Shown here piece after piece: positions 36,017-45,345 of a stretch of DNA of 64,000 bases (position 1 is the stretch's first letter; every line of letters starts with the position of its first letter). The DNA comes from Caenispirillum bisanense (GTDB lineage: Bacteria > Pseudomonadota > Alphaproteobacteria > Rhodospirillales > UBA2165). Below the pieces are notes generated by a model, which had not been told where the DNA came from, searched no databases, and saw only the letters and a list, made by a program, of their open reading frames with translations. The translations under genes were made by a program, and so were the position numbers. The DNA is taken from NCBI GenBank assembly GCA_945877815.1, contig CAMDWJ010000018.1:1-64000 (forward strand), in the 5' to 3' direction.

Positions 36017-37255
36017 ATGGGGATCGTTGTCACGCTGCGCGTGTTCATGCCGTTCGCGCTCGGCTATTACATGTCCTACGTCTTTCGTGCCATCAACGCG
36101 GTGATGGCGCCCGATCTGGTGCGCGATTTCGCGCTCGACGCCAACGATCTCGGCCTGCTGACCAGCACCTATTTCCTGACCTTCGCCGCCGTGCAGTTGC
36201 CGCTCGGCGTGATACTCGACCGGGCTGGCCCGCGCCGGACCGAAACCGTTCTGCTGATGGTGGCGGCCATCGGCGCGATTGTTTTCGCCACCGCCACCTC
36301 GCTCACCGGGCTCGCGATCGGGCGCGGGCTGATCGGCGTCGGCGTGTCGGCCTGCCTGATGGCGGCGGTGACCGCCTTCGCGCGGGTCTATCCGCCCGAG
36401 CGGCTGGCGCTGGTGAACGGCTGGGTCTTCACTGCGGGCGGACTCGGCGCGATCACCGCCACCACGCCGGTGGAAATCGCGCTCGGCTTTACCGATTGGC
36501 GCGGGGTGTTTTTGGTCCTGGCCGGCGTCACGGCCCTGGCCGGGGCGGTAATCTATTTCGTCGCCCAAGACCGCGCAGCCGCCGACCGGATCGCAGAGAA
36601 ACCCGGGTTGGCCACGCAAATCGGCGAGATCCGGCAAATCCTCGCCCATCCCGCCTTCGTGCGCTATATCCCGCTCGCCATCGTCACCCAAAGCGCCAAT
36701 CTCTCCATGCCGACCCTATGGGCCGGGCCGTGGCTGAGGGATGTCGCCGGGCTCGACAGGGCGACTACCGCAACGACGCTGATGCTGATCGCCTGCGGTC
36801 TGATGGCCGGATTTTTCACCTGGGGCCTGCTCGCAGAGCGCCTGGCGCGGCGCGGCATCGATACCGCCACGACGATGGTCGGCGTGTCGATCGTCTACAT
36901 GATCGTGCAGCTGACCATCATCCTTGGCATCTTCGATTCGCCTCGCGTCCTGTGGGTTCTGTTCTCCTTCACAGGTACCATCGGCTCGCTCGCTTATGCG
37001 GCCTTGTCGCAGCAATTTCCGGCGCGGCTTGCGGGCCGGGTCAATACTGTGTTGAACCTTTTCGTCTTCCTGGGCGCCTTCGCCGCGCAATGGGGCATCG
37101 GCGCGATCATCGATCTGTGGCCGCACACCGAAACTGGGCAGTTCGCCAAGGATGGCTATGACGCGGCCTTCGCCGCCATGCTGGCCATTGAGGTGGCGGC
37201 GGCGCTGTGGCTCGGCTTCATGCGCACCTTTCGGCCATCCAGCCTTTCAAAATAG
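36017..37255 (+). CDS. MFS transporter
   Basis: 412 aa with 12 predicted membrane helices. The loop 2-3 motif is present as LDRAGPRRTE. The N-terminal half (MSYVFRAINAVMAPDL..LTSTYFLTFAAVQLPLG) resembles the nitrate/hexuronate-type or NNP-like MFS groups. Substrate unknown. It is 84 bases from the divergent dioxygenase, and purB starts 25 bases after it. Confidence 0.88.
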   Translation: MGIVVTLRVFMPFALGYYMSYVFRAINAVMAPDLVRDFALDANDLGLLTSTYFLTFAAVQLPLGVILDRAGPRRTETVLLMVAAIGAIVFATATSLTGLAIGRGLIGVGVSACLMAAVTAFARVYPPERLALVNGWVFTAGGLGAITATTPVEIALGFTDWRGVFLVLAGVTALAGAVIYFVAQDRAAADRIAEKPGLATQIGEIRQILAHPAFVRYIPLAIVTQSANLSMPTLWAGPWLRDVAGLDRATTATTLMLIACGLMAGFFTWGLLAERLARRGIDTATTMVGVSIVYMIVQLTIILGIFDSPRVLWVLFSFTGTIGSLAYAALSQQFPARLAGRVNTVLNLFVFLGAFAAQWGIGAIIDLWPHTETGQFAKDGYDAAFAAMLAIEVAAALWLGFMRTFRPSSLSK

Positions 37256-37280
37256 GCCCCCTGCGTGATATAGGAGCCGC

Positions 37281-38615
37281 ATGATCCCACGTTATTCCAG
37301 ACCCGACATGGCCGCCATTTGGGAGGCCGCAAACCGATTTCGCATTTGGTTCGAAATCGAGGCCCATGCCTGCGACGCGCAAGCTGCCCTTGGAGTCATT
37401 CCCAAGGAAGCCGCGGCCGAGATCTGGGCCAAGGGAACCAAACCCTATACGCCCGAGCGGATCGCGCGCATCGATGAAATCGAGGCCGAGACCAAGCACG
37501 ACGTCATCGCCTTCACCACCGAATTGGCCGAACAGATCGGCGAGGCCGCGCGCTTCGTGCACCAGGGCATGACGTCATCCGACGTGCTCGATACCTGTTT
37601 CTCGGTCCAACTCACCCAGGCCGCCGACATCCTGATCGCCGATGTGGACAAGGTTCTGACCGCGCTCAAGAAACGCGCGTTCGAGTTCAAGGATACGCCC
37701 TGCATCGGGCGTAGCCACGGCATCCATGCCGAGCCGACGACCTTCGGGCTGAAGCTCGCCGGGCATTACGCCGAATTCCAGCGCGCCCATGCGCGGCTGA
37801 TCGCGGCGCGCGCAGAAATCGCCACTTGCGCCATCTCAGGTGCGGTCGGCACCTTCGCCAATATAGATCCCTCGGTCGAAGTCTATGTCGCCGAACAGCT
37901 CGGCCTCGAACCCGAGCCGGTCTCCACGCAGGTCATCCCGCGCGACCGCCATGCGATGTTTTTCGCGACCCTCGCCGTGGTCGCGGCCAGCGTCGAACGG
38001 CTCGCCACCGAGATTCGCCATCTGCAACGCACCGAAGTGCGCGAAGCCGAAGAGTTTTTCTCGACCGGGCAGAAGGGCTCGTCGGCCATGCCGCACAAGC
38101 GCAATCCGGTGCTGACGGAAAATCTGACCGGTCTCGCCCGCACCGTGCGCGCGGCCGTCGTGCCCGCGCTTGAAAACGTGGCGCTGTGGCACGAACGCGA
38201 TATTTCGCATTCCTCGGTCGAGCGCATGATCGCGCCCGATTCGACGGTGACGCTCGATTTCGCGCTCAACCGCCTGGCCGGCGTGGTGGAAAAACTGCTC
38301 GTTTATCCAGAACAGATGCTCGCCAATTTGAACAAGCTCGGCGGTTTGGTGTTTTCGGGCCGCGTGTTGCTGGCGCTGACGCAAGCCGATGTCAGCCGCG
38401 AGGATGCCTACCGCATCGTGCAGACCAACGCGATGAAGGTGTGGACAGAGGGAGCAGATTTTCGCACGCTGCTGAATGCCGATCCCAAAGTCACCTCGAT
38501 CATGAGCAAGGCGCAGCTCGATGAGGTGTTCGAGGTGAGCTATCACACCAAAAACGTGGACACGATTTTCGCCCGCGTGTTCGAACCCCAGGCGATTCGG
38601 CGGGCAGCTCAGTAG
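37281..38615 (+). CDS. purB: Adenylosuccinate lyase
   Basis: Catalyses two steps of purine synthesis: SAICAR to AICAR, and adenylosuccinate to AMP. 444 aa. Fumarase/aspartase superfamily signature GSSAMPHKRNP, the catalytic His region RSHGIHAEPTTFG and MTSSDVLDT. Normal length. Convergent on the membrane-protein gene with 7 bases between. Confidence 0.97.
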   Translation: MIPRYSRPDMAAIWEAANRFRIWFEIEAHACDAQAALGVIPKEAAAEIWAKGTKPYTPERIARIDEIEAETKHDVIAFTTELAEQIGEAARFVHQGMTSSDVLDTCFSVQLTQAADILIADVDKVLTALKKRAFEFKDTPCIGRSHGIHAEPTTFGLKLAGHYAEFQRAHARLIAARAEIATCAISGAVGTFANIDPSVEVYVAEQLGLEPEPVSTQVIPRDRHAMFFATLAVVAASVERLATEIRHLQRTEVREAEEFFSTGQKGSSAMPHKRNPVLTENLTGLARTVRAAVVPALENVALWHERDISHSSVERMIAPDSTVTLDFALNRLAGVVEKLLVYPEQMLANLNKLGGLVFSGRVLLALTQADVSREDAYRIVQTNAMKVWTEGADFRTLLNADPKVTSIMSKAQLDEVFEVSYHTKNVDTIFARVFEPQAIRRAAQ

Positions 38616-38622
38616 AACCTGG

Positions 38623-40470
38623 TCAGTACGGGTGATCGGCCGGTTTGGTCCAAACGCCAACCAAGAGCCATTCGCCCGGCTCGCGCCTGAACAAATAAGA
38701 CGTTCGTCGGTCGAGCTGTTGGCCGAACGCCTCGCTCATACCCTCCCAGATCGAATGAACAAGGACATGGTTGCCGGGCTTGATCTGCGCGAGATAGGCC
38801 TCGACGACCGCAGGCGTCGGCCCGCTGAACGCCGAGAGCCAGCCCATACCGGGCCGATCGAGATAGTAGCGCGTGATCACCGCGGCCTCGCCGTTCCCGG
38901 CCGGATCGGCAACGTAGACATTCCCCAAATCGGCCGCGCGCGGTGCGAGCTGCTTCGCCACGGCAATGTAATGCGGCTTCGGCGGTTCGAAATCGAAGCG
39001 GATTTTCGTGACGAACCCAAAAGGCAATGCGATCACGAGACAGATCGCGAGCGGCGCCAGCCATTTTGGATAGGTATCGAAGGAGGCACGGCCGCGCCAG
39101 AACCAGATCGCTCCGACGGTCAGAAAAATCACCGCGACCATGCCGACATCGATGTTGTAACGCCAGAAGGACACCGCCGTGACCGCCTGATCGCGGCCGA
39201 AATGGCCGAGATACGTCACCATCAAGAACGCGAGGTTGATTGCGAAGACCACCGCGACCAGCATACTGATGCGATCCAATCCGGTCCGGCATCGCACCAA
39301 GGCGCGCGCCGCCAGGCCGCAAGCAATAAACATCGGAATGAAAAAGGCGAATTTCTTGGAAGCCACCTCGCCCATGGCGGCGAGAATTCGCGGGATCAGC
39401 GGGAAGTTCCATTCCGCCAGCGGACGGAGCGAGGCTTCGGCTGACGCGCTGCCGCCAAGGGCCGTCACGATATGCCCGCGCCACAAAACGTAAAGGATCA
39501 GAGCCGGGATCAATGCCGCCAGTAGCAGCAGCGCGAACCGTTTGAACCCGATCTCTGGATCGCGCCAGGCAACCAGTGACATCGCGATCGCGACGGCGAG
39601 AAATACGATCAGGTTGGTCTGGCGCACATTGATCAGCAGCGCCAGGACAAGTCCCAATTGCCAGGCGCCACCCGGCATGGAGCCGCGCTCGCGACCCGCC
39701 AGTCGTTCCAACACGATGAATCCCACAAGAACCGCCACGCCGGTGGCGACCGCGCTGCTAATATCCGAATAGGCGGTCAGCACGATCTTTTGAACGAATG
39801 TGGGATTGAAGGCCGTCGCAACCAACGCCGCAGCGGCGGCGAAAGGCCAACCGATCACGCCGCCGCGCGGCTTGCCCCCAACGACATAAGCCGTGCGCAG
39901 CGCGAAGACGGCGAAGGTCAGCAACATCAAGAGATTGAGTTGGCCACCCAGATTGTCGAAAAGCCGTCCGCCGATCCTGGCGCCGAGATATGTCAGAAGA
40001 GGCCAGCCGTAGGGATAGCCGGCAAATCCGGTGAAGGTTTTGTCGCCGCTCGGGAATTCATCGTTTTCGATCAGGAAGCGCGCGGCCGGAAGCCAATGGG
40101 AGAATTCGTCCCACTGTGACGGATCCATCGCGCCCGCGATGAGCAAAAGCGGCAGCGCCAGCACGGCAACGCGCCAGCTGCCCGGTACGAACAAGGAATC
40201 GCCGCGACGCCATGCCAAAACGATTCCCACCAGCGCCAGCGTGCCCACGAGTGCCGCAAGAACGGAAAAGGATCCGCGCGCGAAAACGCCGACGACCGTG
40301 AACGCGATCGATACGGCAGCCCAGCCGAAGAAGGCGTTGGCTTCGGTGATGCGGTCGCGCCCCGTGACCAGATATCCGAGGCCGGCCAGCCCGATCCACA
40401 GGATAAGAGCGACCACAACAGGCACTGCCTGTTGTGGTCCGACATAAAACAGACTGATCAAATTTTCCAT
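38623..40470 (-). CDS. Large polytopic membrane protein, possibly GT-C-like
   Basis: 615 aa with about 13 hydrophobic segments followed by a soluble C-terminal domain (about 500-615). The first large loop contains DPSQWDEFSHWLPAARFL and GYPYGWPLLTYL, reminiscent of the acidic first loop of GT-C glycosyltransferases. Similar in plan to the gene at 10131. No named family recognised. It starts 9 bases after the UvrD-like helicase gene on the same strand, so it may be co-transcribed. Confidence 0.65.
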   Translation of the reverse strand: MENLISLFYVGPQQAVPVVVALILWIGLAGLGYLVTGRDRITEANAFFGWAAVSIAFTVVGVFARGSFSVLAALVGTLALVGIVLAWRRGDSLFVPGSWRVAVLALPLLLIAGAMDPSQWDEFSHWLPAARFLIENDEFPSGDKTFTGFAGYPYGWPLLTYLGARIGGRLFDNLGGQLNLLMLLTFAVFALRTAYVVGGKPRGGVIGWPFAAAAALVATAFNPTFVQKIVLTAYSDISSAVATGVAVLVGFIVLERLAGRERGSMPGGAWQLGLVLALLINVRQTNLIVFLAVAIAMSLVAWRDPEIGFKRFALLLLAALIPALILYVLWRGHIVTALGGSASAEASLRPLAEWNFPLIPRILAAMGEVASKKFAFFIPMFIACGLAARALVRCRTGLDRISMLVAVVFAINLAFLMVTYLGHFGRDQAVTAVSFWRYNIDVGMVAVIFLTVGAIWFWRGRASFDTYPKWLAPLAICLVIALPFGFVTKIRFDFEPPKPHYIAVAKQLAPRAADLGNVYVADPAGNGEAAVITRYYLDRPGMGWLSAFSGPTPAVVEAYLAQIKPGNHVLVHSIWEGMSEAFGQQLDRRTSYLFRREPGEWLLVGVWTKPADHPY

Positions 40471-40479
40471 GGAAACCGT

Positions 40480-42753
40480 TTAGGCAAGTTCGACGAAACT
40501 GTCGATAACGCGTTTCGTGCCGGACTTATCGAAGGCTATTTCCAGCTTGTTGCCTTCGCTCGCCAACACGCGGCCATAACCGAATTTCTGATGGAAGACG
40601 CGCGAACCTTCCTTGAAGCGGCCGTGCGAGGCCTCGTCCGGCACCAGCCAAGCCTCGCCGTCGATGACCAGCCCGTCGCGGCGCGGCGCGTGGGCCGCGC
40701 CGGCGCCGCCCTGGGCGCGTGCGAACACCGCCGCCGCCTCGGCAAATCCGCGCGCCGACGGCGATTGAGGTCCGAGGCCACGCCCGGCGCCGCGTTCGAC
40801 ATGGGCATCGGGCAATTCGGACACGAAACGCGACGGCAATGCGTTCTGCCATTGATTATAGATCCGCCGATTGGCGGCATAGGAGATGCGCGCTTCCTGG
40901 CGCGCGCGCGTCAATCCCACATAGGCGAGACGGCGTTCCTCTTCGAGACCCTTCAAGCCTTCCTCGTCAAGGCTACGCTGATGCGGAAACAATCCTTCCT
41001 CCCAGCCCGGCAGAAAGACGGTCTCGAACTCCAATCCCTTGGCGGCATGCAAGGTCATCAGATTGACCTTCGGATCGGTATTGTTCTGCTCGTTATCCAT
41101 CACCAGGGCGACATGTTCGAGAAAGCCCTGCAGATTCTCGAACTCGTCGAGTCCCGCGACGAGTTCCTTCAGATTGTCGCGCCGGCCCGGCGCCTCGGGC
41201 GAGGAATCGCGCTGCCACATTTCGGTGTAGCCGGATTCGTCGAGAATCAATTCGGTGAGATCGCCGGCCGGCAGATGCCCGAGATTGGCGCGCCATCGCT
41301 CGAAATTTTCGATCAGAGTTCGCAGCGCGCCGCGCGGCTTAGGCTTCAGCTCATCCGTTTCCACGATCAGGCGCGCCGCTTCGTAGAGCGAAGCGCGTTG
41401 CGCACGGGCAATCTGATGGATCATTTGCAGGCTGGCCTGACCGAACCCGCGCTTGGGAAGATTTACGATGCGCTCGAAGGCGAGATCGTCGTCGGGACTG
41501 ACGGTGACGCGCAAATAGGCGATGGCGTCGCGGATTTCCTGGCGCTCGTAGAAACGCGGACCGCCGACGACGCGATAGGGAATGCCCAAGGTGATGAGAC
41601 GCTCTTCGAACTCGCGCGTCTGGAAACCGGCGCGCACCAGGACCGCTATCTTGTCGAGCGATTCGCCGCGCACCTGACGCGCCTCGATCTCGTCTCCGAT
41701 GACGCGCGCTTCTTCCTCGCCGTCCCACACGCCCTCGACCATGACCTTGCGGCCCTCGCCGACGCCTGTCCACAAAGTCTTGCCGAGCCGGCCTTCGTTA
41801 TGCGCGATCAGGCCTGAGGCCGCCGCCAGGATATGCGGCGTCGAGCGATAGTTCTGCTCAAGCCGGATGATCGCGGCTCCCGGGAAATCTTTTTCGAAAC
41901 GCAAGATATTGCCGACCTCGGCGCCGCGCCACGAATAGATCGATTGATCGTCGTCGCCGACGCAACAGATATTGCGGCTGTGCTGAGCCAGCAGTCGCAA
42001 CCACAGATATTGCGCGACGTTGGTATCTTGGTATTCGTCGACCAGCAGATAACGGAACTTGCGCTGATAGCTCGCGAGTATATCCGGATGCCCGGTGAAG
42101 ATCGTCAGGCAATGCAGCAGGAGATCGCCGAAATCGGCGGCGTTCAGCGTGCGCAGCCGTTCCTGATAATCCTTGTAGAGATTGAGAATGATGCCGTTGG
42201 CGACATCGCCGCCTTCTTCGAGGGTCACCTTTTCGGGCGTCAGGCCGCGATCCTTCCAGCGCTGGATGACACCAAGGATAGCCCGCGACGGCCATTTCTT
42301 GTCATCGATCGTGCGACCGTCCATCAATTGCTTGATGAGGCGAATTTGGTCGTCCGCATCGAGGATGGTGAAATTGGTCTTAAGGCCGACCGCCTCGGCA
42401 TGCTGGCGCAACATGCGCGCGCCGAGTGCGTGGAAGGTGCCGAGCCACCAACCCTCGACCGGACCGCCGACGAGTGCGGCGACGCGTTCGCGCATTTCAC
42501 GCGCCGCCTTGTTGGTGAAGGTCACCGCCATCATTTCCCAAGCGCGCGCCCGGCCGGTCATGAGGATATGGGCGAGCCGGGTCGTCAGCACGCGCGTCTT
42601 GCCGGTCCCGGCACCGGCCAAAACGAGCACCGGCCCGTCCGTCGCCTCGACGGCGGAACGCTGCGCGGGGTTCAGGCCCGCAAAATAGGGTGGCTCGGCG
42701 ACCAGGCCCGAATGCGGTACGGGATCGTCGGTCAAATCGAAGGGATCAGGCAT
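40480..42753 (-). CDS. UvrD/PcrA/Rep-type superfamily 1 DNA helicase
   Basis: 757 aa from ATG 42753 (MPDPFDLTDDP). Helicase motifs in order: AGAGTGKTRVLTTR (I), LVDEYQDTN (II), GDDDQSIYSWRGA (III), LEQNYRST (IV), TLHAAKGLEFE (V) and AYVGLTRAR (VI). The C-terminal end has the Tudor-like KFGYGRVLASEGNKLEIAF typical of UvrD/PcrA. Probable 3'-5' translocase in nucleotide excision and mismatch repair. Confidence 0.95.
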   Translation of the reverse strand: MPDPFDLTDDPVPHSGLVAEPPYFAGLNPAQRSAVEATDGPVLVLAGAGTGKTRVLTTRLAHILMTGRARAWEMMAVTFTNKAAREMRERVAALVGGPVEGWWLGTFHALGARMLRQHAEAVGLKTNFTILDADDQIRLIKQLMDGRTIDDKKWPSRAILGVIQRWKDRGLTPEKVTLEEGGDVANGIILNLYKDYQERLRTLNAADFGDLLLHCLTIFTGHPDILASYQRKFRYLLVDEYQDTNVAQYLWLRLLAQHSRNICCVGDDDQSIYSWRGAEVGNILRFEKDFPGAAIIRLEQNYRSTPHILAAASGLIAHNEGRLGKTLWTGVGEGRKVMVEGVWDGEEEARVIGDEIEARQVRGESLDKIAVLVRAGFQTREFEERLITLGIPYRVVGGPRFYERQEIRDAIAYLRVTVSPDDDLAFERIVNLPKRGFGQASLQMIHQIARAQRASLYEAARLIVETDELKPKPRGALRTLIENFERWRANLGHLPAGDLTELILDESGYTEMWQRDSSPEAPGRRDNLKELVAGLDEFENLQGFLEHVALVMDNEQNNTDPKVNLMTLHAAKGLEFETVFLPGWEEGLFPHQRSLDEEGLKGLEEERRLAYVGLTRARQEARISYAANRRIYNQWQNALPSRFVSELPDAHVERGAGRGLGPQSPSARGFAEAAAVFARAQGGAGAAHAPRRDGLVIDGEAWLVPDEASHGRFKEGSRVFHQKFGYGRVLASEGNKLEIAFDKSGTKRVIDSFVELA

Positions 42754-42827
42754 TGTGGCAATATAGCATGCGATCCAAGGCACAAAAGGTTATGCCGCCG
42801 CAGCCCCAAACTGAGGTAGAGTGAGGC

Positions 42828-43829
42828 ATGATCGGAGCTCTCGCAAAACGGGCGGCGGGCCTTGTGCTCACGGCGATTGTCGCCGTCGCCCCCTCGGCCT
42901 GGGCAGCAGAAAACGACATCCTGCAGGCGGTCGTCGGCATCGCCGCGACCATCCCGGCGGACACGCGATCGGCCGAATCGCTCGGCACCGAGCGGATCGG
43001 CAGCGGGGTGGTGATCGACGGCGAAGGCCTCGTGCTCACCATCGGCTATCTCATCCAGGAAGCGAGCAAGATCGCAATCACGGCGATGGACGGCAAACGA
43101 TCGAGCGCCAAGCTGGTCGCCTACGATTTCGATACCGGCTTCGCCCTCGTGCGGATCGTCTCCAAGCTCAATATCACGCCGATGCGCCTCGGCGATTCGG
43201 CGAGACTCGGCGACCAAGACAGTGTGCTGGTGATCAGTGCGGGCGGCGAACGGCCGGTGACGGCGGCGCTCGTAGTGTCGAGACGCCCCTTCGCCGGCTA
43301 TTGGGAATATATGCTCGACCAGGCGATCTTCACGGCTCCGCCGCATCCCTTGCATTCCGGCGCGGCACTGATCGGCGAGGACGGTCGGCTGATGGGTATC
43401 GGCTCGTTGTTCGTTAGCGATGCGGTGGCGCCGCGCGTGCCGGTTCCCGGCAACATGTTCGTGCCGGTGAATGATCTGAAACCGATCCTGGCTGATTTGT
43501 TGGACAAGGGTCGGCTCTCGGCCCCGGCTCGCCCGTGGATCGGCGTGAACACACAAGATGTGAGCGGACGCGTTCTGGTCACGCGAGTAACGCCCGGAAG
43601 CCCCGCGGCCAAGGCCGGCTTGGTGCCCGGCGATTTGATCCTGGGCGTCGGCGGCAAACCGGTGGACGGGCTTGTCGAATTCTATCGCGCGCTGTGGGCG
43701 CGCGGACCGGCCGGCGCGACCGTGCCGCTCAATGTCCTGCCGAAAGATGCCAGCGATTTCAAAATGCGGGAAAGACCCGTCAAGAGCATGGACCGGGGCG
43801 AATGGCTCAAAACCGGGCGATCTTATTAG
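42828..43829 (+). CDS. HtrA-like trypsin-fold protein with PDZ domain, triad incomplete
   Basis: 333 aa with a signal peptide cleaved near residue 26 (APSAWA-AEN). A trypsin-like domain (about 55-215) aligns to HtrA/DegP. The His position reads Tyr74 (LTIGYLI for TNxHV), the Asp position reads Gly104 (DFDTGFAL for DxxxDLAL), and Ser177 is kept (HSGAAL for NSGGAL). A PDZ domain follows (about 235-310, GSPAAKAGLVPGDLIL). It is probably a periplasmic protein-binding pseudoprotease rather than an active protease. Divergent from the helicase gene. Confidence 0.85.
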   Translation: MIGALAKRAAGLVLTAIVAVAPSAWAAENDILQAVVGIAATIPADTRSAESLGTERIGSGVVIDGEGLVLTIGYLIQEASKIAITAMDGKRSSAKLVAYDFDTGFALVRIVSKLNITPMRLGDSARLGDQDSVLVISAGGERPVTAALVVSRRPFAGYWEYMLDQAIFTAPPHPLHSGAALIGEDGRLMGIGSLFVSDAVAPRVPVPGNMFVPVNDLKPILADLLDKGRLSAPARPWIGVNTQDVSGRVLVTRVTPGSPAAKAGLVPGDLILGVGGKPVDGLVEFYRALWARGPAGATVPLNVLPKDASDFKMRERPVKSMDRGEWLKTGRSY

Positions 43830-45341
43830 CTAACCGTCGAGCCGCTGCTCCCACGCCTCGCACAGCGTACGAATGACCTTGAGACGCGCGAAGGGCTTGC
43901 TGTTCGCTTCAATCAGCCGCCACGGCGCCGCCGGCGTCGATGTGCGCTTGACCATATCGTTGACGGCGATCTCGTAGTCGTCCCACTTGGCGCGGTTGCG
44001 CCAATCTTCCTGCGAAATCTTCCAGCGCTTGAAGGACGTCCGCTCGCGTTCGCGAAACCGCTTTTGCTGTTCGTCGCGGTCGATGTGCAGCCAGAATTTG
44101 ACGAGCTCGATGCCATGATCGGTCAGATCCCCCTCGAACTCGTTGATCTCGCGGTAAGCCCTTTGCCATTCCGCTACCTGCGCGAATCCTTCGACGCGCT
44201 CGACCAGCACGCGGCCGTACCAGCTTCGATCATAGATGGCGATCCGGCCGTCTTTCGGCACTTGGCGCCAGAATCGCCACAGGTAATGATGGGCCCGTTC
44301 CTCGTCGTTCGGTGCTGCAAATGGAAAAATTTGATAGTCGCGCGCATCGAGTCCGGAGGTGAGACGGCGGATACATCCGCCCTTGCCCGCTGCATCCCAC
44401 CCTTCGAACACAACGATCGTCGCGATTTTTTCGTCCTTCGTGCGGATATAGAGATCGTGAAGCCGCGCGCGCAGGCGTTCGACCTCTTTGCCGTAATCCT
44501 CCTTCGAAATCGCTTCCGTAAGATCGAGCTTCGCAAGACTGTCGGGTGAGGACGCGACGGCGCGCCTCTTCGGCGGCGACTTCGATTTTTTACGCGCCGC
44601 CAAACGGCGCGCCTTGAGATGCGCAGAAAGCCGATCGCGCAAATCGGTCAAGATCGTGTGGCACCGGCGACACGGATCGCCGCCGTCGATGATCTTCCAG
44701 AGCGCCGACGCCGTGTCCGTGCGCGCGATCAGTGCGTCAGCCGTCGCGATGAACGAATCGTAACGTTTCCAGTCGGCCCAGTCCCGTTTCGTCACTTGCC
44801 AATGACGGAGCGAATTCCTCTCGAGCGACTTCAGGCGCTTCTTCTGTATGGCTTTGCCGAGATGGAACCAATATTTGAGTATAAGGACGCCGTCGTCCGT
44901 TAACGTTCTCTCGAATTCCACGATGTCGTCGAGGGCGGAGGTGAATTTCTTCTTGCCGAGACGTTTATAGGCGCGATCGCGCAGCGGAGCGGAATACCAG
45001 CCCGAGAGAGATATCTCGATTTGTCCGTCCGGGACCAAATCGCGCCAATAACGCCAAAAAATCGGATGCGGGGGCGTGCGATCGGTTTTTTCCGGATAGG
45101 CATGCGTGATCAACCAGCGCGGATCCATCCATTCGTTGAGAAGCTGGATGAATTCGCTCTTGCCCGCGCCGAACACGCCTTCGAGTACGATAAGGACGGG
45201 AAAATCCGCCTTGCGCAGGGCTTGCTGAAGTCGAATCAGATCGAGCCGCAACGCCGGAGCCGCCGCGTCGAACGCGGCTTGAGTCATGACGTGGCCTTTC
45301 TTGACCGCACCGAGAGCGGCTTTCACGTCCAACGCATTCAT
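43830..45341 (-). CDS. pap: Polyphosphate:AMP phosphotransferase (two-domain PPK2)
   Basis: 503 aa from ATG 45341 (MNALDVKAAL). Two PPK2 P-loop kinase domains in tandem: the first with EGVFGAGKSE (about residue 54-63), the second with EGWDAAGKGG (about 313-322). The second keeps the lid motif YDRSWYGR; the first has LSGWYSAP, so the N-terminal half is probably non-catalytic, as described for class II PPK2. It makes ADP from AMP and polyphosphate. It starts 4 bases after the GGDEF gene stop. Confidence 0.9.
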   Translation of the reverse strand: MNALDVKAALGAVKKGHVMTQAAFDAAAPALRLDLIRLQQALRKADFPVLIVLEGVFGAGKSEFIQLLNEWMDPRWLITHAYPEKTDRTPPHPIFWRYWRDLVPDGQIEISLSGWYSAPLRDRAYKRLGKKKFTSALDDIVEFERTLTDDGVLILKYWFHLGKAIQKKRLKSLERNSLRHWQVTKRDWADWKRYDSFIATADALIARTDTASALWKIIDGGDPCRRCHTILTDLRDRLSAHLKARRLAARKKSKSPPKRRAVASSPDSLAKLDLTEAISKEDYGKEVERLRARLHDLYIRTKDEKIATIVVFEGWDAAGKGGCIRRLTSGLDARDYQIFPFAAPNDEERAHHYLWRFWRQVPKDGRIAIYDRSWYGRVLVERVEGFAQVAEWQRAYREINEFEGDLTDHGIELVKFWLHIDRDEQQKRFRERERTSFKRWKISQEDWRNRAKWDDYEIAVNDMVKRTSTPAAPWRLIEANSKPFARLKVIRTLCEAWEQRLDG

Positions 45342-45345
45342 ACGT

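Noticed and set aside
40432-41817. 461-codon open frame opposite the UvrD-like gene
   Set aside because: Shadow of the helicase gene; residue composition mirrors its antisense codons.
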